Source: an uncultured Eubacterium sp. (GTDB lineage Bacteria > Bacillota > Clostridia > Lachnospirales > Lachnospiraceae). From it: 34,644 bases of DNA. Position numbers and translations under genes: made by a program. Position 1 is the first letter of the stretch, and each line of letters starts with the position of its first letter. Below, in pieces: positions 25,351-33,756 of the stretch. The stretch covers positions 1 to 34,644 of the forward strand of contig CAJFUA010000066.1 in the NCBI GenBank assembly GCA_904420085.1, written 5' to 3'. The notes under the pieces were generated by a model that ran no database searches, had not been told where the DNA came from, and saw nothing but the letters and a program-made list of their open reading frames with translations.

Positions 25351-27325
25351 AGTGGTAGCGTCCAACGGACATGTGAGAGATATGCCCAAAAGTACAATGG
25401 GAATAGATTTTGAGAATGATTATGAGCCAAAATATATCACCATCAGAGGTAAGGGGGAAAAGCTGGCAGAACTTCGTCGCTATGTAAAAAAATCGGACAA
25501 AGTCTATCTTGCGACGGACCCGGACCGTGAAGGAGAGGCGATATCATGGCATCTTGCCAATGCTTTAAAACTGGACAAAAAGAAAACGGCAAGAATTACA
25601 TTTAATGAAATTACTAAATCGGCAGTAAAGGAATCGTTAAAGAATCCAAGAGAAATTGACATGGATTTGGTGGATGCCCAGCAGGCAAGACGTGTCATTG
25701 ACAGAATGGTAGGTTACAGTATCAGCCCGCTGCTCTGGCAGAAAATAAAGAGAGGACTGAGTGCCGGACGTGTTCAGTCCGTGGCGCTTCGTATGCTCTG
25801 CGACAGAGAAGAGGAAATCAACGCATTTATTCCAAAAGAATATTGGGATATGGATGCTGTTTTAAAATATAAAAATAAAGAATTTACAGTAAGTTTTTAC
25901 GGAGATAAAAAAGGGAAGATTGAAATTTCCGGAAAAGAGCAGCTGGATGGAATTATTAAGGAATTAGAGGGAAGTACATTCTGCGTAAACGACATAAAAA
26001 AAGGAAGCAGAACAAGAAAAGCACCGATTCCCTTTACTACCAGTACCATGCAGCAGGAGGCTTCAAAAAGTCTGAACTTTTCTACACAGAAGACCATGCG
26101 TATTGCCCAGCAGCTATACGAAGGTGTGGAAATTAAAGGACGGGGAAGTATCGGTTTAATCACTTATCTTCGTACAGATTCCACCAGAGTTTCAGAAACA
26201 GCAGAAGCACAGGTAAAGGCATTTATCGAAGAAAATTACGGCACAGACTATATGACGAAAGAAGTCAGTGTCAAAAAGTCATCAAAGAAAATACAGGATG
26301 CCCATGAAGCCATCCGTCCGACGGATGTGACACTGACACCGGAGCAGGTAAAGGCACAACTGTCAAGAGATCAGTTCCGCCTTTATCAGTTAATATGGAA
26401 GAGATTTGTGGCAAGCCGTATGGGCAATGCTGTATATGAAACCTATCATGTAAAAATCGGCGCCAAAGATTATGTATTTCAGGCATCTACATCAAAAATT
26501 GATTTTGATGGTTTTATGAAAGTTTATACAGACAGCGACAATGAAAAAGTCGTACCAAACAATACGATTGCAAAACTGGAAAAAGATTCCCAATTGGAAT
26601 TTGTCCAATTTGAAGAAAATCAGCATTTTACCCAGCCGCCGGCACACTTTACGGAGGCAGCGCTGGTAAAAGCCATGGAAGAACAGGGAATCGGAAGACC
26701 AAGTACCTATGCACCTACCATCAGTACCATTGTCAGCAGAAGATATGTTACGAAGGAAAAGAAAAATCTGTATGTTACGGAGCTGGGTGAAGCGGTAAAC
26801 AATGTGATGAAGACCGCATTTAAGGTTATTGTGGACACAGAATTTACGGCCAATATGGAATCTCTTCTGGATGCCGTGGAAGAGGGAGAGGTTCAGTGGA
26901 AGACCATTATCAGAAACTTTTACCCGGATCTTGATATGATGGTCAAGGACGCAGAGCAGAAGTTAGAGAAAATTCACATTGCAGATGAGGAATCAGATGA
27001 AATTTGTGAGGAATGTGGCAGAAGAATGGTTATCAAATACGGTCCTCACGGAAAATTTCTGGCGTGTCCGGGATTTCCGGAGTGCAGAAATACAAAACCT
27101 TATCTGGAAAAGGTGGGAGTGCCTTGTCCGAAATGTGGCAAAGATGTGGTATACCGCATGACAAAGAAAGGACGTCGGTATTTTGGATGTATTGATAATC
27201 CGGAATGCGATTTTATGTCCTGGCAGAAGCCGTCCACGGAAAAATGTCCGGAATGCGGCGGATATATGGTTGAAAAAGGAAATAAACTGGTCTGTGCAGA
27301 TCCTCAATGCGGATATGTCCGTTAA
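25274..27325 (+). CDS. topA: DNA topoisomerase I (type IA)
   Basis: This 683-residue enzyme relaxes negatively supercoiled DNA. The Toprim domain begins KYLVIVESPAKVKTIKKFLG and includes DPDREGEAISWHL. The active-site Tyr lies in GLITYLRTDSTRVS near residue 298. The C-terminus carries three tetracysteine zinc ribbons (CEECGRRM, CPKCGKDV, CPECGGYM modules). The start ATG 25274 has AAAGGAG six bases upstream; it lies inside the dprA reading frame, so the two genes overlap by 77 bases. The dprA-topA order is the standard Firmicutes one. Confidence 0.97.
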   Translation: MAKYLVIVESPAKVKTIKKFLGKNYEVVASNGHVRDMPKSTMGIDFENDYEPKYITIRGKGEKLAELRRYVKKSDKVYLATDPDREGEAISWHLANALKLDKKKTARITFNEITKSAVKESLKNPREIDMDLVDAQQARRVIDRMVGYSISPLLWQKIKRGLSAGRVQSVALRMLCDREEEINAFIPKEYWDMDAVLKYKNKEFTVSFYGDKKGKIEISGKEQLDGIIKELEGSTFCVNDIKKGSRTRKAPIPFTTSTMQQEASKSLNFSTQKTMRIAQQLYEGVEIKGRGSIGLITYLRTDSTRVSETAEAQVKAFIEENYGTDYMTKEVSVKKSSKKIQDAHEAIRPTDVTLTPEQVKAQLSRDQFRLYQLIWKRFVASRMGNAVYETYHVKIGAKDYVFQASTSKIDFDGFMKVYTDSDNEKVVPNNTIAKLEKDSQLEFVQFEENQHFTQPPAHFTEAALVKAMEEQGIGRPSTYAPTISTIVSRRYVTKEKKNLYVTELGEAVNNVMKTAFKVIVDTEFTANMESLLDAVEEGEVQWKTIIRNFYPDLDMMVKDAEQKLEKIHIADEESDEICEECGRRMVIKYGPHGKFLACPGFPECRNTKPYLEKVGVPCPKCGKDVVYRMTKKGRRYFGCIDNPECDFMSWQKPSTEKCPECGGYMVEKGNKLVCADPQCGYVR

Positions 27326-27358
27326 ATATAGGATTTGCCGTTTTCCAATATTGCAAAT

Positions 27359-27425
27359 AAAAGAGATAAGACTCAATAAGCGAATGAAAGGGTTTGGTTG
27401 AGACTTATCTCTTTTCGTACATTTT
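27359..27425 (+). terminator. Long hairpin terminator after topA
   Basis: Arms of 18 bases (27359-27376 and 27408-27425) pair with a single mismatch around a 31-base loop containing the A/G-rich insert. The right arm ends in CTCTTTT. It ends the yifB-dprA-topA unit. Confidence 0.7.
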
Positions 27426-27483
27426 TTGGAATTTGACGGACAGGTTCCGCAGATAAAATACAGAAAGAGGAAGGAACAAAAAA

Positions 27484-29223
27484 TTGAAGAAACTATCAAC
27501 ATATATTTTAGAACATAAATGGAAATATCTGATAGCGATTCTATCAATGATTATTTCTGTCATATTGGATCTGATGGCGCCACAGTTTACAAAACATATT
27601 ATTGATGATGTGATTGTGGGAGGACAGATGTCAAAACTGAAATTCCTTCTGCTGGGAATTTTTATGATTGGTATCGGAAGATGTATTTTTCAGTATGTGA
27701 AAGAGTATACGTTTGACTGCCTGGGTTCCGAGATTGCCAGCTCCATGCGGAAAGATTTGTTTGTGCATACCCAGCATCTGAGCGAGGAATTTTTTGACAG
27801 GACAGATACAGGGGAACTGATGTCGAGAATGAAAGAAGATATTGACCGGATATGGGATGGGTTGAGTTATGTGAGCATGCTGCTTGTGGAAGTAGCCATA
27901 CATACATCCATTGTGTTGTTCTGTATGTACACGATGGATGTGCGTCTTGCGGTGATTCCGACCATTGCCATGATTTTTTGTGGCTATATTGCACTGATTA
28001 TGGAGAAAAAATTAGGAAAAGTCTATGAGGAAATCAGTCAGGAGAATGCCGAGTTAAACACGGTGGCAGAAGAAAATCTGGCGGGAGTCAGAACGGTCAA
28101 GGCATTTGCAAGGGAGAAATTTGAAATTAAGAAATTTTTGTCCCATAATCAGCGTTATTATGACTTGAACATGAAACAGTCCAAGGTGTTTGTAAAGTAT
28201 TACCCTTATTTTTCCGTGGTGACAAAAATACTGCCCCTGCTGACTCTTTTCATCGGAGGGCGGTTTGCCATTGAGGAGAGTATTACCATAGGAACATTGA
28301 CCGCCATGGTGGAATACTCCAATAATATTGTATGGCCCATGGAAATGTTGGGATGGCTGACCAACAGTTTTTCTTCAGCCATTGCATCCAACAGAAAAAT
28401 TAAAAAAATATATCAGGAAACACCGGACATACAGGAAATCGGACAGCCAACGGTGTTGGAAAATGTCAGAGGAAAGATTCAGTTTGAGAATGTTTCCTAT
28501 GGGAAAAATAAACGGAAAAATATTTTAGAAAACATCAGTTTTACCGTAAATCCGGGTGGAATGCTTGGAATTATGGGCGAGACAGGTTCGGGAAAGTCCA
28601 CAATCATTCATCTGTTATCCAGATATTATGATGTAAGCGACGGATGCATTAAACTGGATGATGTAGATATCAGACAGATGACATTGAAACAGGTGCGGGA
28701 AAGTGTGGCATCCGTGATGCAGGATGTCTTTCTGTTTTCAGATACAATTTCAGAAAACATAAAACTGGGGAAGAAACATTCCCTCGGAGATGAAGAAATA
28801 AGGAGAGCTTCCGACCATGCTCAGGTCAGCGAGTTTGCATCCCGCATGGAGAAACAGTATGATACGGTGATTGGTGAGCGTGGTGTCGGACTGTCCGGAG
28901 GACAAAAACAGCGCATTAGTATTGCAAGAGCGTTGGCAAAACAAAGCCCTATTCTTGTGCTGGATGATTCCACATCAGCGTTGGATATGGAGACGGAGCA
29001 GCAGATTCAGAATGCTTTGGAAAAAAGAGAGAATGTGACAAAAATTATTATCGCCCACAGAATCAGTGCCGTCAGAAAGGCAGATGAAATCATTTTTTTG
29101 AAAGAGGGAAGAATTGCAGAGAGAGGTACCCATGATGCACTGATGGCGCAGAAAGGGTTATATTATGAAACCTACCTTGCACAGTATGGTGATATGATTA
29201 CAGAAGAAAGGGGGATGGCATAA
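27484..29223 (+). CDS. ABC exporter half-transporter with a degenerate ATPase site
   Basis: The 579-residue protein has six membrane helices in the first 310 residues, then a nucleotide-binding domain. Walker A is GETGSGKST near residue 364 and the signature is LSGGQKQRISIARAL. Walker B is ILVLDDSTSALD near 487-498 and the H-loop is IIAHRIS. The residue after the Walker B Asp is Asp rather than the catalytic Glu, as in the degenerate-site subunit of heterodimeric exporters such as BmrCD or LmrCD. The start is a TTG at 27484, with GGAAGGA eight bases upstream. The stop overlaps the next ABC gene by one base (TAATG), so the two subunits are made together. Substrate unknown; likely multidrug or peptide export. 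Confidence 0.93.
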   Translation: MKKLSTYILEHKWKYLIAILSMIISVILDLMAPQFTKHIIDDVIVGGQMSKLKFLLLGIFMIGIGRCIFQYVKEYTFDCLGSEIASSMRKDLFVHTQHLSEEFFDRTDTGELMSRMKEDIDRIWDGLSYVSMLLVEVAIHTSIVLFCMYTMDVRLAVIPTIAMIFCGYIALIMEKKLGKVYEEISQENAELNTVAEENLAGVRTVKAFAREKFEIKKFLSHNQRYYDLNMKQSKVFVKYYPYFSVVTKILPLLTLFIGGRFAIEESITIGTLTAMVEYSNNIVWPMEMLGWLTNSFSSAIASNRKIKKIYQETPDIQEIGQPTVLENVRGKIQFENVSYGKNKRKNILENISFTVNPGGMLGIMGETGSGKSTIIHLLSRYYDVSDGCIKLDDVDIRQMTLKQVRESVASVMQDVFLFSDTISENIKLGKKHSLGDEEIRRASDHAQVSEFASRMEKQYDTVIGERGVGLSGGQKQRISIARALAKQSPILVLDDSTSALDMETEQQIQNALEKRENVTKIIIAHRISAVRKADEIIFLKEGRIAERGTHDALMAQKGLYYETYLAQYGDMITEERGMA

Positions 29224-30998
29224 TGGACTATAATTCTTTTAAAGAAGATGAGCAAAGTGTGGAAAAAAGCAAACTGCAAACGCTGAAAAGACTGTTTTCC
29301 TATCTGCTTAAGTATAAGGGAACCATCGTGCTGGTACTTTTGCTTGTGGGATACTGTGTAGTAATCAGTCTGGTGAATCCGTTAATTATGGAATCGGCAA
29401 TCGATGACTATATAGGGAAAAAGGATTACAGAGGATTATACCAATTACTTGGTATTGCGCTGTTTTTAAATTTTTTGGTCACTTTTGCGGTAAAGAGCAG
29501 AATGTATATTATGGCGAAGATGTGCAATAAGATCCTTCTTACTATAAGGCAGGAACTGTATACACACATTCAAAAATTAGGATTTCAGTTTTTTGACAGC
29601 AGACCGACGGGAAAAATACTCTCGAGAATTATCGGAGACATTAATTCACTGAAAGATGTGTTATCTAATTGTGTGACCACATTAATCCCTGACTTTATTA
29701 CGGTAATTGCCGTGGCGGCAATTATGTTTGCAAAAAATCCAAAACTGGCATTGGCGGCATTAATCAGTACACCACTGATGGCATTTGCCACCTCTTATAT
29801 AGAAATTAAGGCGCACCCGAGATGGCAGGCGTTCAGAAAAAAATCCTCTAACTTAAATGCATTTCTCCATGAGGATATGTCCGGTATGCGGGTGATACAT
29901 GGTTTTCATGCGGAAAAGGAGACGGAAGAAACTTTTGACGAACTGGTAAAAGAACATAAGGATTCCTTTCGAAAAGCAGTGCGAATGAGCGACTGTTTCG
30001 GTTCAGCCATTGACTTTTCATGGGGACTGGGGTGCATCTCATTATATTTTGTGGGAATTGTGATATTAAAGGCGGATCATATTTCCGTAGGTACATTTCT
30101 GGCATTTGGAACTTATATTAATATGTTCTGGCAGCCAATCAACAATCTAAGCAATTTTTATAATCAGATAATTACGAACATCGCAGGAGCGGAAAGAATA
30201 TTTGAAATTATGGATGCGGAACCGGAAATTGCGGATGAACAGGGAGCGATGGAGCTTCCTGACTTGAAAGGGAAAGTGGTATTTGACCATGTTACATTCG
30301 GATATGATGAGAAAGTAGTGCTTCGGGATGTGAGTTTTCAGATACAGCCGGGAGAAACCATTGCCCTGGTAGGCTCTACAGGGGCAGGAAAATCAACCAT
30401 TATCAATTTAATCAGCAGATTTTATGATACAAATCAGGGACAGGTGCTTCTTGACGGTTATAATGTAAAAGACGTGACGGTAGAGAGTTTAAGAAGGCAG
30501 GTAGGAACCATGACTCAGGAGAACTTTATTTTTTCCGGTACTATCAGAGATAACATACGTTATGGAAAATTGGATGCTACCGATGAGGAAATTGTGGAGG
30601 CGGCAAAAGCGGTCAATGCCCATGATTTTATCATGAAACTGGAAAAGGGATATGACACAAAACTTTCAGAGCGGGGCGGAGGACTGTCCATTGGGCAGAA
30701 ACAGCTGCTGGCTCTGGCGCGGACAATGGTTTCAAAGCCTAAGATATTGATTCTTGATGAAGCCACTTCCAGTATTGACACAAAAACGGAGATGATGATT
30801 CAGGATGGAATCGAGCAGCTGCTGCAGGGGAGGACGTCTTTTGTGATTGCCCACCGGCTTTCTACCATTAAGAAAGCAGACCGGATTTTCGTGGTGGAAG
30901 ACGGAATGATCATGGAAGAAGGGAACCACAGCCAGTTATTGGAGAAAAAAGGTCTGTATTACAACTTGTATATGGCACAGTTTGGAAATACAGCTTAA
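29223..30998 (+). CDS. ABC exporter half-transporter with the canonical ATPase site
   Basis: The 591-residue partner of the preceding gene has six membrane helices after a 25-residue cytosolic start. Its NBD has Walker A GSTGAGKST near residue 383, signature LSIGQKQLLALART, Walker B ILILDEATSSID with the catalytic Glu near residue 512, and H-loop FVIAHRLST. The signature reads LSIGQ rather than LSGGQ. In heterodimers this pairing gives one active site (its own Walker A/B with the partner's LSGGQ) and one degenerate site. The ATG overlaps the previous stop. No clear terminator follows before the rpsB promoter. Confidence 0.93.
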   Translation: MDYNSFKEDEQSVEKSKLQTLKRLFSYLLKYKGTIVLVLLLVGYCVVISLVNPLIMESAIDDYIGKKDYRGLYQLLGIALFLNFLVTFAVKSRMYIMAKMCNKILLTIRQELYTHIQKLGFQFFDSRPTGKILSRIIGDINSLKDVLSNCVTTLIPDFITVIAVAAIMFAKNPKLALAALISTPLMAFATSYIEIKAHPRWQAFRKKSSNLNAFLHEDMSGMRVIHGFHAEKETEETFDELVKEHKDSFRKAVRMSDCFGSAIDFSWGLGCISLYFVGIVILKADHISVGTFLAFGTYINMFWQPINNLSNFYNQIITNIAGAERIFEIMDAEPEIADEQGAMELPDLKGKVVFDHVTFGYDEKVVLRDVSFQIQPGETIALVGSTGAGKSTIINLISRFYDTNQGQVLLDGYNVKDVTVESLRRQVGTMTQENFIFSGTIRDNIRYGKLDATDEEIVEAAKAVNAHDFIMKLEKGYDTKLSERGGGLSIGQKQLLALARTMVSKPKILILDEATSSIDTKTEMMIQDGIEQLLQGRTSFVIAHRLSTIKKADRIFVVEDGMIMEEGNHSQLLEKKGLYYNLYMAQFGNTA

Positions 30999-31070
30999 AA
31001 TGTTTTCAGTATGGTTTGAAAATTGGAGATACTTCTTAACAAAGCGTTGGAAGTACCTCTTAAAAAAGAG

Positions 31071-31099
31071 TTGCAGTCTGTTTTCTTTTATGTTATGAT
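31071..31099 (+). promoter_or_regulatory. Sigma-A promoter of rpsB-tsf
   Basis: TTGCAG at 31071-31076 and TATGAT at 31094-31099 are separated by 17 bases. Just upstream lie two similar segments, GAGATACTTCTTAAC (near 31026) and GGAAGTACCTCTTAAA (near 31049), of unknown meaning. Confidence 0.75.
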
Positions 31100-31104
31100 A
31101 TCTG

Positions 31105-31195
31105 AGTTGCATTAAGCACATCTGTGGAAAAGCAGACCGGTGCCTTTGCTCGGGGTTGTCTGATTTGATGAAGCAGATGGAAGAAATTTTTAAAA
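31105..31195 (+). promoter_or_regulatory. 5' leader of rpsB with a hairpin, possible autoregulatory leader
   Basis: About 105 bases separate the promoter from the rpsB ATG. The leader contains a stem CAGAC...GTCTG (about 31132-31161) with inner CCG/CGG pairing. Ribosomal-protein operons often use leader folds for autoregulation by the encoded protein. I do not recognise a named leader family here, so function is inference. Confidence 0.35.
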
Positions 31196-31211
31196 ACCAG
31201 GAGGTAGAAAA

Positions 31212-31973
31212 ATGAGCGTTATTTCAATGAAACAGTTATTAGAAGCAGGTGTTCATTTCGGACATCAGACAAGAAGATGGAACCCTAAAATGGCTCCATA
31301 CATCTACACAGAAAGAAATGGTATCTACATTATTGATTTGCAGAAATCTGTAGGTAAAGTAGATGAAGCGTACAAAGCAGTATCTGATATTGCAGCAGAA
31401 GGCGGTACCATCCTTTTTGTAGGAACAAAGAAGCAGGCACAGGAAGCTGTAAAAGAGGAAGCACAGAGATGTGGTATGTACTACGTGAACGAGAGATGGT
31501 TAGGTGGTATGCTTACAAACTTCAAGACCATTCAGTCAAGAATTAAGAGATTAAAAGACATTGAAAGAATGGCAGAAGACGGTACATTTGATGTTCTTCC
31601 GAAAAAAGAAGTTGTAAACTTAAAGAAAGAATGGGACAAACTTGAGAAAAACCTTGGCGGTATCAAGGATATGAAGAGAATTCCGGATGCTATCTTCGTT
31701 GTAGATCCTAAGAAAGAAAAAATCTGTGTTCAGGAAGCACATTCACTGGGAGTTACTTTGATTGGTATTGCAGATACAAACTGTGATCCGGAAGAGTTGG
31801 ATTACGTTATTCCGGGTAATGATGATGCCATCAGAGCAGTAAAATTAATTGTTTCAAAAATGGCTGATGCTGTGATTGAAGCAAATCAGGGTGAAGAAAT
31901 GGCTGCTCCGGAAGCTGAGGAAGATGTAGCAGAAGAAGCAGAAGAGACAGTTGTATCAGAAGACGAAGAATAG
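31212..31973 (+). CDS. rpsB: 30S ribosomal protein S2
   Basis: The 253-residue S2 begins [44 protein letters not shown]. It contains [36 protein letters not shown], and [12 protein letters not shown], and ends in an acidic Glu-rich tail ([13 protein letters not shown]), common in Clostridia. RBS AGGAGG. Its own promoter lies 110 bases upstream. It is 24 bases before tsf in the universal order. Confidence 0.98.
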   Translation: MSVISMKQLLEAGVHFGHQTRRWNPKMAPYIYTERNGIYIIDLQKSVGKVDEAYKAVSDIAAEGGTILFVGTKKQAQEAVKEEAQRCGMYYVNERWLGGMLTNFKTIQSRIKRLKDIERMAEDGTFDVLPKKEVVNLKKEWDKLEKNLGGIKDMKRIPDAIFVVDPKKEKICVQEAHSLGVTLIGIADTNCDPEELDYVIPGNDDAIRAVKLIVSKMADAVIEANQGEEMAAPEAEEDVAEEAEETVVSEDEE

Positions 31974-31997
31974 GATATAGATAGGAGGATATAGATT

Positions 31998-32921
31998 ATG
32001 ACAATTACAGCAGCAATGGTAAAAGAATTAAGAGAATTAACAGGCGCTGGTGTTATGGCTTGTAAAAACGCTTTGGTTGAAACTGACGGAAATCAGGAAG
32101 AGGCGATTGAAGTTTTAAGAAAAAAAGGTGAAGCTACCGCTGTGAAGAAATCAGGAAGAATTGCAGCAGAAGGTATTGTTTATACAGCAGTGAAAGATGG
32201 CAAGGCAGCCATCGTTGAAGTTAACTCAGAGACAGACTTCGTAGCAAAGAATGAAAAATTCCAGACATTTGTTGCAAACGTTGCAGATCAGATTATTGAT
32301 TCTGATGCGGCTGATTTGGATGCATTCATGGAAGAACCATGGAAACTTGATACAGCAAAGTCTGTAAAAGATGAGTTGGTATCACAGATTGCAGTAATCC
32401 GTGAAAACATGAATATCAGAAGATTTGAAAAGATTACATCAGACGGTGTGATTGTTTCTTATATTCACGCAGGTGGAAGAATCGGTGTTCTGGTAGAAGC
32501 AGATGCACCTAAGGATCCGGCAGTGGAAGAAGCATTAAAGAATGTTGCTATGCAGGTAGCGGCTCTGAATGCAAAGTTTGTTTCACAGGATGAAATCAGC
32601 GATGAATATAAAGAACATGAAAAGGCAATTCTTTTAGAGCAGATTAAGAATGATCCTAAGGAATCCCAGAAGCCTGAAAAGGTAATTAACGGTATCATTA
32701 TGGGACGTCTGAACAAAGAATTTAAAGAGGTATGTCTGCTTGATCAGGTATATGTTAAGGCAGAAGATGGAAAGCAGTCTGTTGCAAAATACTTAGAAGA
32801 AGTTTCTAAGCAGGTAGGTGCGACAGTTACTTTGAAGAAGTTTGTTCGTTTTGAGACTGGCGAAGGTCTTGAAAAGAAAGAAGAAAACTTTGCAGAAGAA
32901 GTAGCTGCTCAGATGAAATAA
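31998..32921 (+). CDS. tsf: Elongation factor Ts
   Basis: The 307-residue EF-Ts has the N-terminal UBA-like domain (MVKELRELTGAGVMACKNALVETDGNQEEAIEVLRKKG) and the core NSETDFVAKNEKFQTF followed by the IHAGGRIGVLVEA segments. It exchanges GDP for GTP on EF-Tu. The RBS is GGAGG. It is followed closely by a terminator, and the pyrH gene usually next in Firmicutes is not present in the window. Confidence 0.98.
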   Translation: MTITAAMVKELRELTGAGVMACKNALVETDGNQEEAIEVLRKKGEATAVKKSGRIAAEGIVYTAVKDGKAAIVEVNSETDFVAKNEKFQTFVANVADQIIDSDAADLDAFMEEPWKLDTAKSVKDELVSQIAVIRENMNIRRFEKITSDGVIVSYIHAGGRIGVLVEADAPKDPAVEEALKNVAMQVAALNAKFVSQDEISDEYKEHEKAILLEQIKNDPKESQKPEKVINGIIMGRLNKEFKEVCLLDQVYVKAEDGKQSVAKYLEEVSKQVGATVTLKKFVRFETGEGLEKKEENFAEEVAAQMK

Positions 32922-32947
32922 ATCTAGGTAGAATAATAAGATAAGAG

Positions 32948-32994
32948 AAAACCCTTTAAGCGTAGGTAAGTTACTATGTTTAAAGGGTTTTTTT
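32948..32994 (+). terminator. Rho-independent terminator after tsf
   Basis: Twelve-base arms (AAAACCCTTTAA at 32948-32959, TTAAAGGGTTTT at 32980-32991) form a stem whose right arm runs into a T-stretch ending at 32994. This is a convincing intrinsic terminator 26 bases past the tsf stop. Confidence 0.92.
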
Positions 32995-33450
32995 GCGTCC
33001 AATGAGAACACACAACTTATCGCATAGTATCATAACTAATCACAAAAGTTGGACCGAATTTGGTCCAAAGTTGGTCCGGATAAAATGGACCAACTTTAAA
33101 AGAAGAGTTTGCTTAATTCTTCGTTAATAACTAAATTGGATTGCTATGAAATATTTATTAAATATTAAAATAATGAAATAAAAATGTATGCGAATAAGAG
33201 AACAACGTTCTATTAATAGAATATTTTATAGCAGTTCAAAATATGGAACTAAAAAGATTAATACACCATAAAAGGGTGAAACGAAACAAAAATGCACCAC
33301 TACAGTTAATGGTTAAATATTAAAGTTAGAATTATGATAATGGTGCTGGAAGCAATTGGCTTCCTAAAAATACAATTGAATAACAATTACAAATTTATGA
33401 AAGAATTTCATATCTTACACAGAATAATTAGTGTAAGGAGTAAAATTCCG
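32995..33450. other. Gene-free AT-rich stretch with dyad repeats
   Basis: No coding region can be supported between the tsf terminator and the RNA candidate. It contains paired TTGGTCC dyads (33045-33097) and a palindromic TCTATTAATAGA near 33211-33222. It also has a GGAAGC/GCTTCC stem-loop at 33348-33364 and an inverted repeat CTTACAC/GTGTAAG around 33413-33437. It looks like the control and boundary DNA of an inserted element. Confidence 0.6.
33045..33097. repeat. Two tandem TTGGTCC-type dyad repeats
   Basis: First dyad: TTGGACC (33049-33055) and GGTCCAA (33062-33068) around six bases. Second dyad: AAAGTTGGTCC (33067-33077) and GGACCAACTTT (33087-33097), a perfect 11-bp inverted repeat around nine bases. 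The same core also occurs as AAAGTTGGACC at 33045-33055. This pattern suits a DNA-binding or recombination site, or a hairpin. Confidence 0.75.
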
Positions 33451-33702
33451 GTGCACCTGTCTGGATAATCATTCATAGCAATGCGAAGAGAACCGAAGGA
33501 TTGAAAAATGAAGGTGGAGCGAGCAGGACAGATTAAATGTAGCGGAAGGATAATAAAACACAGAGGAGTGAAAGAAACTCCTTATCCTCGAAATGGCGGC
33601 AGAGGAGATAGTTTCTTAAGGAAGCGTCGTGAACGCATAAGCGGCTTGTTTGTAATTCCCAGGTGTACGGGCGATGAGGGCTTAAAGATAAGCACAGTGC
33701 AC
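33451..33702 (+). ncRNA. Structured RNA candidate, HEARO/omega-RNA-like fold (tentative)
   Basis: A closing stem pairs 33451-33459 with 33660-33668 (nine bp, one G-U). Inside are nested TTCAT/ATGAA (33472-33476, 33508-33512) and CAAT/ATTG (33479-33482, 33500-33503). Next come AGGATAA/TTATCCT (33547-33553, 33582-33588) enclosing GGAGT/ACTCC, then a GCGT/ACGC hairpin (33624-33636). Past the closing stem is a GCTTA/TAAGC hairpin (33680-33693). The nested 5' element with loop text ACCGAAGG then ATTGAA, and the 3' GATGAGGGC...AGATAAGC, resemble from memory the IscB-associated omega RNA. No IscB/IsrB gene is seen. It could be another mobile-element RNA. The structure is directly visible; the family name is inference. 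Confidence 0.5.
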
Positions 33703-33756
33703 ATACATAGTTAATAACCCACAGTACTATGAATGAATATGAAAGGAGCAGAATAG

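Noticed and set aside
26993-27547. 184-codon minus-strand frame over the end of topA
   Set aside because: It is antisense to the zinc ribbons of topA; its Cys/Phe-rich text is what the reverse complement of such sequence gives, and it has no ribosome site.
33451-33702. Group II or group I intron
   Set aside because: The 5' GTGCAC is near the group II GUGYG start, but no domain V hairpin, maturase frame or group I core motifs could be found.
33508-33714. A 68-codon open frame inside the RNA candidate
   Set aside because: It has no ribosome-binding site, its composition is Arg/Lys/Gly-rich without a recognisable fold, and it runs through several helices of the structured RNA.
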